From positions 9,012,248 through 9,076,247 of the forward strand of contig CM051366.1 of the NCBI GenBank assembly GCA_028015245.1: 64,000 nt of DNA, in the 5' to 3' direction. The position numbers and the translations under genes were made by a program. Positions 55,888 through 64,000 of the stretch are shown in pieces. Below the pieces are notes generated by a model. The model was not told the origin of the DNA. It was given only the letters and a program-made list of their open reading frames with translations, and did no database searches. How positions within the stretch are numbered: the first letter of the stretch is position 1; every line of letters begins with the position of its first letter. Source of the stretch: Cardamine occulta. Taxonomy: Eukaryota > Streptophyta > Magnoliopsida > Brassicales > Brassicaceae.

Positions 55888-57577
55888 TGAAATGACCACA
55901 TTCTTTTTGCACATAGAAATAATGAACTAATGCCCATACATTAAACATTCAAAACCATACAACAACCAATTACACAAACGACCACGAAGGTCAACAGTTC
56001 TGCCGGTTCCAGCAATCCTACGAAAGATACAAAAAAACCACAAAACTACCGGGTCCTAATCATCTCTTCCTCATTGCCTTGATTCCACGATCACGGCTTA
56101 TCTTTACATGCATCGACAAAAGTGATGCATCAACATTTGGTAAACCAAATGCTGAATTAGATTGATCTTTCCAACAACAGGTTATATGAAAGCACCACAC
56201 AATTCAAACAACCACAACAACACGAAATAATATAACCATATATTACTTCAAACAATCAATTAACAATTCAAACTCCATGAAAAGCTAATCAATTACACCG
56301 ATGACTAACCACCTAGCAATTCCAAACCTCATGAAAAGCTAATCAGTCACCAAACAAAACATGAATTAGTCCAACAACTATTCACACGTGGGTACTGTTC
56401 ACCGCTCACAAGTCTGCTTCACTAACGACACAACTCTGCCGCCTAAACATCTTATTGCCTTAACACCCAAATGGCCAATGACCAATAAGCCTACAATAAT
56501 GGGACTTCAACAAGGCAATATCCCACACCAAGCAACAACGGAACACTCCCAACAAACCATAGAATCACCAAGAAACCACAACACACAATTACCAAGCAAA
56601 GCACATGAACACAATCAAGCTTTCAAGGCACAAACAACAACAAATCCATAGTTCCCTAACCACCAAAAGCTTAGTAAAACTCACTAAAGCTTCCCAAGTG
56701 ACCCATGGAATTCACCAAGAACCCACAAAAATCACAATCACCAAATCAAGCATAAGAACTCATAATCAAAGCTTAACAAAGCACAACAAACACAAATCCA
56801 TGGTTCTCTAACCACCACAAGCTTAGCAAACACTAGGTAAAGCTTCACAAGTGACCCATGGAATTCACGAAGAACCCACGAAAATCACAATCACCAAATC
56901 AAATATAAGAACTCACAATCAAAGCTTAACAAGGCACAACAAACACAAATCCATGGTTCCCTAACCAGCACAAGCTTAGCAAACACTAGCTAAAGCTCCA
57001 CTCATGACCACAAAGCCTCTAAGCATCCTAGCAACACCACAATGCTTAACAAACCCCACAAGCCCCCACACAAGGCTTAATGTTAACCTTTGGTCACAAC
57101 TCACCTTAGAAAGGATGGATCTAGCTTAGGATGAACTCCCCAAGCTCAAGAAGATCTCACTTTCTTCCCTAGCCCCACGCCAAACCCTAGCCTCCAACCC
57201 TTCCTTTTTAAGTTTCACCCCAAGCTTCACACACACTAGATCACAAAGATCCAAGCACCACAAAACCCTTTTTTCTCTTCTTCTCTCTTCTCTCTAGCAC
57301 AAAGCTCTCAAGCACAAAGCTCTCTCCCACACTTAGTGAAAATGGCGAGCACAAGGTGGAGAAGAAGAAGAAGCCAATTTGATTTTGTCCACTTCTTTTT
57401 CAGAAAAACCCCACAACTTTCGAATCGACTTATGACACCTCCGGAACAAATCTAAATTAATTATTTCAACCCCATAATTAATTTCTCTAGACTTGTCTAA
57501 GGTTCATAAACTCGAAAGAATTTTTGAATTAATTAAATTAATTAAATTAATTAATTTTCCGGAATATGGGCGTTACA
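55888..57577 (-). repeat. Element C LTR, minus orientation (about 1.69 kb)
   Basis: The minus strand reads TGTAACGCCCATATTCC at 57577 down to GTGGTCATTTCA at 55888. It contains about three units of the ~154-bp repeat and, in the variable position (56385-56480), the same kind of unique segment as the element B 5' LTR (complement of GGTACTGTTCACCGCTC). This suggests B and C ends come from the same sub-lineage. Confidence 0.85.
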
Positions 57578-57582
57578 GTTAC

Positions 57583-58060
57583 AGTTAATAACTATTTAAT
57601 ATGGTTACGGTCCATTTACGGTTAAAAACTTGATAACTATTTAATACAGTTTTGGTCCGGTTATGGTTGAACGCATAACAGTTATGGTCCAAACTATGGT
57701 TATGGTTAGATTTTGGCCATGCCTAATCATATGTGATGTAAAAGACATGGATATGAATGATTTGTGTTGACGGTAAAATGGTGGCAAGTTCTCTTTCGGC
57801 TTCATTGATAGGTTTTGTTTAAAAGTTGGGTATATTGCCAACATATTGCAAATAAGATATGCATGATATTTTTTATAACCAATGGATGATAGTTATATAT
57901 TTACGAAGAAATGTATATGATTTGTGTGCTTAAAAATTAGTATTATGTGCTAATAACAAACATTTAGTTGCACTGATAAATTTATGTTTATATGCAAGAC
58001 AATAAGGAGTATTAAATGGGATTAAATTTCCTGGATCAATCCAATTAAAATGAGTTAAAT
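57583..58060 (-). repeat. Dispersed AT-rich repeat, copy alpha-prime (interrupted by the composite)
   Basis: This is the reverse complement of 40130-40690. The remaining part of this copy lies left of the composite (about 42700-42774), so the 14.8-kb composite inserted into it. The frame matching 40351-40554 is at 57641-57844 on the minus strand. Confidence 0.65.
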
Positions 58061-58597
58061 ATTTTGGTTGTAATGGACTAGTAACTAAAATGGATTGATG
58101 GGTTAAATGGATTGGGTTGAAATGAATTGGGTTATAAATAATTAGCCATTAATTATAATTTTGTTTTCTTTAGTGGATTTTTATTAGGCCTGAGTAAATA
58201 TTTGTTATCGAATTGGTCGAATCGAGCTCAACTGAAATTTGGGCAATTCGATTTGGTTTCAATTTATATTACAAACCCGATTGGTAGGACGGTCCAACCA
58301 TATTAATGGTCTTAAGCGAGATTATTTTTTGTTTCCGGGCATAATATTAATCTTTTTCAACTTCAACAGAAAAATACATAGATTATACTCCAAAGTAATG
58401 ACATAATGAAACAAAAATTATACCAAAATTAATATTATAGAAAAATACATAGTTCACAGTCACGAGATAAACAAAAATTTAAACTAAATACTAGTTAGTA
58501 AATATGATCCTTCTTGCATAAACCCTAAAACTTGTTGGTAAACAAAATATGATCATTTTTTGAAACACAAAGATTTATTTTTTACTACTGTAAATCA
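58061..58597. other. AT-rich intergenic region
   Basis: No gene is seen. TGGATTGGGTTGAAATG-type imperfect repeats occur at 58080-58140. Confidence 0.5.
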
Positions 58598-60153
58598 TGT
58601 TCTAAAAATTGGCCATCTAGCCGCCTAGGCGGCCGTCTAATTGTTCAACGGTAGTTTTCCGCCGCAGTTTTGCCTTATCGGAGTAATTAATTACTGGACC
58701 AATTTTTTCCGATTAATCTCCGCCTAGCCAATTTTTTGCTGATTAATATTCGCCTACCCAATGTTTTTGGTCAATTTGTTTCTGCACAATTTAATAAAAA
58801 ATGGCCAAATTACTATAAAAAAAAACAGTAACAGTCCATTTATGTTTATTGGTTCTATGTCCAGTTCCTGATTTTGAACCTAATCGAAATCAAAATACAA
58901 GAAGAGACTAAAAAATTAATGAAATCGAGAGCAAAACAACAATCTTATCAATTGTATATGTTTATTATATGTTCATAACATTATTTGTTTTATAAAAAAA
59001 AAACACCAAAGTTGATCAAAAAAACTAATTCCCGATTAAACTCTTTATAATCCCCTATGTTTTGGCTAGGCGCTAGGTCCACCTAGGGCGCCCGACTAGC
59101 GTCTAGCGATATTTTGTTCATATCACAAAAAATTAGAACTAAAAAAAAAAGGGCTTAATCTCCGTAGTCTAAAAATAAATGGGCCATACGCTTGGCTTAT
59201 ATGTCTTATGCTATGGATTGAGCCTGTTGATTGGAAGTCTTTAGTATTTAAATCGCTACTCGGTTTTGGGATTATCACCACACTAAACCCTAAAAAGTTT
59301 AGAGAATTGCTTTCATTTTTTCACTTCTCGAGCCGACAACAAAAATTTAATGAACGACTCTTAGATTTTCAACTGACATCTCATTTCTCATCAATCTTCG
59401 ATTCCTTCTGTATCCAAACAGAAGGAATATGTTCCTTCATGCATCTCCAAAATTGAGAGGTAACGATTCTCAAATTGAAAAAAAAACTCATATATTTTTG
59501 TTTGTTTGTTTAAATCTGTTTTGTTGTAGATTGAGTGGGTGACTTGTAGGGTTGTAATTATGGATTTATTGTTGTACGAGTTTTGTTGTAGCTGTGTTGG
59601 TTGCCATGTTTCAAAAATCATTTGGCACTAGCCGGGCGGTCGAGGTGGACCTAGCCTTTAACCAATAATTTAGAGACTAATCGGGATGAGTTTTTCATAT
59701 TTTTCTTTAATTTATATAGAAATATAAAATACATATGTTAAATATAAAATTTTATTTGGAAAATATGTATGATTAAAATTTGAATTATGAAACAAGATTT
59801 ATAGTTACAAGAAAAATTATGCATTTAGTATTGTATGTAAAAATCAATATCTCGTTATTGGAATATAAATATTTGTTAGTATAAATTAAATATTATTAAA
59901 CTTAAATATATTTACAATTTTTTTTATGTAAAATTTTTGAACTGTTAGTTTGACTGTATAATGTCTTCACGGCAGCATCTTAAGATAGTAAATAAACACT
60001 AATAAGAAAAAGGAAACAAAAAAAACAATCCCTACATCCACATTCAAAAAAAGCCAGTTACTGAAATCATCTCTTATAATAATTATCAAAAAAGGCTATG
60101 GATAATCTATATGGGTTTCAATATTTTTAAGGCTCATTTTATACAAGTTTAAG

Positions 60154-60194
<41 letters not shown>

Positions 60195-60307
60195 GGAAAT
60201 TAGGCATTAGGCGGACGATAAATCGGTCCAACGATTAAAGCTTCCGATTAGGAAAAATCGTGGCAAAAAGCTACCACTGACCGATTAGGTGACCAATTTT
60301 TAGAACA
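58598..60307. mobile_element. TIR element (superfamily unknown) with nested inverted block and captured promoter-like DNA
   Basis: TGTTCTAAAAATTGG(C/T)CA occurs at 58598-58615 and inverted at 60290-60307 (one mismatch in 18). Inside, a GC-rich block at about 59030-59110 (GCTAGGTCCACCTAGGGCGC) is repeated inverted at about 59620-59690. No transposase and no clear target duplication are visible. A (TA)n tract lies at about 60160-60192. The segment between the inner inverted blocks looks like a gene 5' end. Confidence 0.5.
59140..59459 (+). promoter_or_regulatory. Captured promoter and first exon of a housekeeping-type gene
   Basis: TGGGCC (59180-59185, site II class) and AAACCCTAA (59285-59293, telo-box) are followed by a leader and a donor-like GAGAG|GTAACG at 59459/59460. 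This pairing is common in promoters of ribosomal and growth-related plant genes. A frame at 59208-59456 has no recognisable domain, and no downstream exon is present within the element. Confidence 0.35.
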
Positions 60308-60795
60308 AGGCTTGGTTGTATCTAGTTGTAGATTTTGTTTCTATAGAATTTATATTGTAGATTGTCGTAACTATTTTGGTTGTATGTATTTTAAATTAAA
60401 ACATAATTGGTAAATATGAGATTTGTGAGCTACGATATTTTGTTTTGTTTAAGAGATATGATTATAGTTTAAGAGCTATGATTTTGTTTTTGTTTTTATA
60501 TATTTTTCTTTTTTGATAATAATATTTTTCTTGAAATTTTCTCTTGTTTGTTAATATTGTTTCTATATTTCTTAGTCAACAAATTTTACAGCCAAGAAAA
60601 TTGGGCTGTATAATTTATACTTAAAAAAAATATTGGCTGAGGCTTTTGAAAAAATCAGGGCTGTAAAATAGATTTACAGTCTAAACAATCACACCAAGTT
60701 AAATCTGTTATGATACACACAAATTTACATAAATATATTTAAATTAAGTTTTAGTTAAATAAAAATACTTTTAATTTACTGACAATAAGTTAAAC
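60308..60795. other. AT-rich intergenic region
   Basis: Nothing recognisable is present. Confidence 0.5.
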
Positions 60796-60799
60796 TTAA

Positions 60800-61057
60800 G
60801 AGCATCTCCAATTACACTCTATTTTTTCATCTAAACTCTATTATAGAGTAACATTTGCTCCAACCTATCTCTATATCTCACTCTAAAATAGAGTAAATTA
60901 TAGTATTATTCTATATATAGAGTAACTCTATTTTTTCCTCTATATTTTATTCTATAATTACTTTACAAATTCAGTAACTCTTAAATAGAGTAGAACCTTG
61001 GAGAAAAACTCTACTCTATTTTAGAGTAAAAAATAGAGGAATACATTGGAGATGGTC
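60800..61057. mobile_element. 258-bp MITE with GAGCATCTCCAAT termini
   Basis: The left end GAGCATCTCCAAT and the right end ATTGGAGATGGTC are inverted (one mismatch). TTAA lies on both sides (60796-60799 and 61058-61061), consistent with a TTA/TAA target duplication of the PIF/Harbinger type. The interior is full of CTCTATTTTAGAGTA-like inverted strings. A decayed relative lies near 4625-4710. Confidence 0.65.
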
Positions 61058-61189
61058 TTAACCGTTTGTTTAACTATTCTCAAAGAAAAATTACTAATAT
61101 AGGTATTTATAAAAAAAAAACAATTAATTAGAAAAAACATATTTTCTAAAGCTCAAAAATAACTTTGAGACTACCGTCGTTACCTTCCA

Positions 61190-61985
61190 AGTTCAACGCC
61201 AATCAATAAGAAAGGACAAAGACTTCCCTTTATACCACTGTAAATTAATATATGGCAGATTAATATCGTATCTTAGCTTCAGGTTTTATCATCTACTTCT
61301 TCACATAGATTCTCATGGTTTATCCTTATTTATAGGGTTTTCTTTAGAGTTCTTATCATCCTCCTTCACTTATTCCAATTTTTTCTCTTTTTCAATAGAA
61401 TCACACAGATGGATTCACCAACGAATGTTAAATTATCCGCACAGTTTTGATTTTGATAATTTCATCCGCGTCTTTTTCTTTGCTTCTCATAATAAAGAAG
61501 AAGTTGTAAAGCCATGGTTAGAGTCTAATATTGGGTATGATGTTCTCAATCGGGACGAATCACTCGGGTGTGAAAGTGTTTTGGACGAATCACATTGAGC
61601 TCCAAAAAAAATTTCACCCCTCAGTGATTCATCCCGACTAAGAACAACATACTCATGATCAGATCAAAAACATGGTTAACATATTATTCATTATGAGATG
61701 ATGAAGAAAACGATGAGGGTTACTAAATCATCAAAACCAAAACTTGTGCGGATAACTCAACGTCGATGAGGGAATCCATCTCGGCAATTCTATAGAGAAA
61801 GAGAAAAAAAAATTGGAATGCGTGAAGAATGGTGGTGAGAACTCTAAAGAAAACTTTATAGATAAAGCTAAATCCTGACAATATGTGTGATGAATGTGAT
61901 GGTAAAACATGTGGATTGTATAAGATATTAATCTAAGGGTTAATGATTGAAAGTAGTACACCAATGATCGGCGTTGAACTTATTA
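61190..61985. repeat. Long foldback: inverted duplication of a gene-like 5' end
   Basis: The axis lies near 61585. The left arm includes AGGGTTTTCTTTAGAGTTCT, ATGGATTCACCAACGAATGT and TCAATCGGGACGAATCACT. The right arm carries their complements, including (minus strand) ATGGATTCCCTCATCGACGT. The arms are about 390 bases, roughly 75-80 percent identical by eye. Both include a possible leader, an ATG and the first codons (MDSPTNVKLSAQ / MDSLIDVELSAQ). The gene is not recognised. Confidence 0.65.
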
Positions 61986-62277
61986 AGTAACATCTAAACC
62001 GGCGCTTCTCATTTTTGTTTCCTTCTAGCTTTGGCTAAGTTTTTCAGCGAAAGTTGATATCTGTGTGGATTTTAACACCTCTTCTTTTACATCTTTCTTC
62101 TTGAATCTTCAAAGGAAGAATTGTGAAGACTTTGTTCATATTTTGGTCAAAAATAATCAAGTTCTATCTATATATTGCTAAGTCTTATCTAAGGAGCAAA
62201 AAAGGTCATGTGGTTGCAGAAGGTCACACTTTCTCTCTGATGTCAAGATGAAGACAAGAGTTAAACTAATTCTGAAT

Positions 62278-62400
62278 CACTACAAGAAAAGTAGCATTTA
62301 TAGCTCACGGAAAATGATATTATAAGGATATAACCATCACATGTATCGTCGACGGGTCATTGTTTGTCTTAGTTAAAAACTGACGGAAACAACAAAACAA
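62278..62400 (+). mobile_element. CACTA-type terminus
   Basis: CACTACAAGAAAAGTAGCAT at 62278 is a CACTA element left terminus of a different family from the one at 40929. A matching right terminus was not found in the window. Confidence 0.5.
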
Positions 62401-62487
62401 CGTCGTTTTAGAAATAAAATACATGACATTATTTATTTAGCAAAATAACATGATTTTTTAGTCTAAGATCAAAACAATATGATTTTT

Positions 62488-62658
62488 TCATTTAGTCACA
62501 ACGACCTCCAAATATCTTTCACCATTGATGAACTTATTCTCAGATGCATCATCATCTTCTGGATACATGTAAGCCTTAGACCAATTTGATTCAGAAAGAC
62601 GAGAGCTTGAGAAAACCCTTGGAATCAAACACGAATCTAATGATCGATCTTCCAACAT
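62488..62658 (-). pseudogene. Kelch-like gene 5' fragment, uninterrupted copy (56 codons)
   Basis: The minus-strand frame from ATG 62658 begins MLEDRSLDSCLIPRVFSSSR, passes NWSKAYMYPEDDDASENKF and stops at TGA 62490-62488. It is the empty-site counterpart of 40846-42435 and extends into the same flanks (to about 62400 and 62740). It resembles the N-terminus of F-box/kelch proteins of the SKIP11 type, from memory. It lacks all functional domains, so I treat it as a transposed gene fragment. Confidence 0.45.
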
Positions 62659-62732
62659 GTCTTCCAAAAACTAAACAATTTCTTGAAATCAGATCAATCC
62701 CCAGAAACCCAAATTAAACAAGATAAAGTCTC

Positions 62733-64000
62733 AACGTTTTATGTCCTTAAAATAACTTTCAGTCACGGTAAATGGAAATGGTTTACGAGGGTTAAATATG
62801 TTAACGGATTAAAGTTGAGGGGATTGTTTACTAAAAACAATAGTTGAGGGTTAAAAATGGATGGGGCCAAAGTTGAGGGTTTTTTCATTCAATATTTAAT
62901 AAAAAAAAACCCTCAACTTTGGCCTCATCCATTTTTAAACCATCAACTATTTTTTAGTGAAAAAACCCTCAACTTTTATCTGTTAATAGATTTGACCCTT
63001 CGTAAACTGTTTTCCTTTACCGTGACGAAATATTGTTTTAAAGACATAAAACATCGAGGCGTTTGTATTTTTCATAGAAACAACATGATTTTTAATTTTA
63101 AAAAAACCAACATGAAGTGCATGCAAAAATCTCAAATTGTAAACTTGTGGTTCTGGTTTCGTGATTTTATTATGAATTTTGAATGGTTTAGTTTGGTGTT
63201 TAGAATCTGTAAAAACAAATAAAAGACACAAAACATGAACATATATCCAACAATTCAAGCTTTTCAACAATATTTTGTTTCAAGAAATCGACAAAAAAAA
63301 AACTATCAACATTGTTTAACAAAAAGAAAACAAATAGTCCTAAAATACCCGTTGCAACATAAGAAACTACAAATATCATAAAGTAGATAGTACCCCACCA
63401 TTAACTTTGAAGAGAAGATTGTGTTGGCTTAGTGGTAGAGTTTTCTTCAGCCATAGTCTTCTGTTTTTTTCTTAGTCTTCCATGAGGTTTGTTTGGCGGT
63501 TTTGGTGCCCTTTACGCTTGACTGAACATATGTTGCGTCTAACTTGTTGACAGCTTCCGCAAGTCTACAAATAAAAAAAACAGAAAAGTAAAGTACTTGA
63601 AATGGAATGTTTTCAAAACCAATGTTGTTCATTGTTCTTGGGTCTACCATTTGAAATTTTTCATGTGTAGAAGAAATTTTATCTCAATGTGAGAACCCCA
63701 TATTAATCAAATAAATTTGACTTATCTCAACATCTTAGAACAATCAAACCAATATACCTCTTACTCTCTATGACTTATGCTCTCACTTTTTGTTCAGCAT
63801 TTTTGGGTTTTCTTAGATGGTTAAAATACTTAAAAAAGAGTGTGTTTTATATTGTTTTTTTTGTTTTTAATTAAAAATCTTGTTGTTTCTATGAAAAATA
63901 CAAACACCTCGACGTTTTATGTCCTTAAAACAACTTTCAGTCACGGTAAATGAAAACGGTTTACGAGGGTTAAATCAATTAACGGACTAAAGTTGAGGAG
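62733..64000. mobile_element. Foldback-type element(s) with TTGAGGG-rich arms, running off the window
   Basis: Left arm 62733-62895 (AGTCACGGTAAATGGAAATG, GGTTTACGAGGGTTAAAT, CCAAAGTTGAGGGTTTTTT) pairs with 62910-63105. The same arm returns at 63857-64000 in the original orientation (CCTCGACGTTTTATGTCCTT). The spacer 63105-63856 carries an exon-like segment. The family is unknown and there is no transposase. Confidence 0.55.
63447..63564 (-). other. Possible captured terminal exon
   Basis: On the minus strand, the acceptor TTTTTTTTATTTGTAG is followed by coding-like LAEAVNKLDATYVQSSVKGT and a Lys/Thr-rich end, with stop TGA at 63449-63447. It lies inside the foldback-type element and no upstream exon is visible. 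I do not recognise the protein. Confidence 0.3.

Larger units (their letters stand above)
42775..57577. mobile_element. 14.8-kb chromovirus composite with inverted outer LTRs and one target duplication
   Basis: The left boundary is an LTR in plus orientation starting TGTAAAACCC at 42775. The right boundary is an LTR in minus orientation whose TGTAACGCCC start is at 57577. GTTAC flanks both sides (42770-42774 and 57578-57582). The joined flanks (…AAAATA GTTAC AGTTAATAAC…) are collinear with the alpha repeat at 40600-40690 in reverse, which gives an independent empty-site comparison. Inside are element B (5' LTR, gag, protease, nested and triplicated solo LTR, pol) and a reversed LTR-gag piece (element C). 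The two ends therefore look like one insertion event, or an insertion later remodelled. Confidence 0.75.

Noticed and set aside
42775..57577. Two unrelated insertions (B and C) that happen to abut
   Set aside because: The shared GTTAC flanks, flank collinearity with the alpha repeat, and a junction inside the polypurine tract argue for one linked event. It is not excluded, and a 5-bp match alone could be chance.
40090..62760. One giant palindrome centred on the composite
   Set aside because: The alpha repeat and the kelch-like fragment are both inverted across the composite, but their order outward differs on the two sides, so they are separate dispersed copies rather than mirrored arms.
63425..63440. 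GGCTTAGTGGTAGAG resembling a tRNA A box
   Set aside because: No B box, no cloverleaf and no acceptor pairing follow; it lies at the edge of the exon-like segment.

Overview
The window is a piece of a plant nuclear genome, almost certainly from the Brassicaceae. It holds a five-exon gene for an organelle zinc-finger protein of the OZ/VAR3 type, two Rf-like PPR genes closely resembling the Arabidopsis RPF1/RPF2/RPF3 group, remnants of DUF1278/ECA1-like genes, and a dense set of Athila, Tekay-type chromovirus, LINE, CACTA, hAT-like and foldback elements. The species cannot be fixed from sequence alone. Only one gene looks fully intact.
Layout. 1-3.5 kb: a decayed Athila-type Ty3 element on the minus strand, cut by the window edge, and a coiled-coil gene remnant. 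4.8-8.9 kb: the intact OZ2-like gene (838 codons). 9-15 kb: AT-rich intergenic DNA with MITE-like pieces, a possible promoter/exon fragment, and a ~0.9 kb foldback. 15-30.5 kb: three copies of a block carrying an ECA1-like secreted cysteine-rich gene, all broken, separated by an hAT-like insertion (packed with a hexamer microsatellite and an E2F-site minisatellite) and a ~9 kb chromovirus (element A).
31.5-37.1 kb: two tandem minus-strand Rf-like PPR genes, one with a single nonsense codon and one with a single frameshift. A 5'-truncated LINE with a 14-bp target duplication sits just upstream of the second. 40-42.8 kb: a kelch-like gene fragment split by a non-autonomous CACTA element. 42.8-57.6 kb: a 14.8 kb composite of the same chromovirus family (elements B and C). 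Its outer LTRs are inverted, yet it is flanked by one 5-bp target duplication (GTTAC). Inside it a solo LTR has been tandemly triplicated together with the protease domain. 58-64 kb: TIR and foldback elements, one carrying a captured promoter, and a second copy of the kelch-like fragment.
How it fits together. The OZ-like protein (organelle RNA editing) and the PPR genes (organelle transcript processing) belong to the same broad business, but nothing here shows that they cooperate. Most of the window is a record of nested transposition and of decay that looks largely like methylated-cytosine deamination. The most unusual structures are the inverted-LTR composite, the LTR-protease triplication, the rapidly changing repeat cassette inside the LTRs, and the E2F-site minisatellite inside the hAT-like element.
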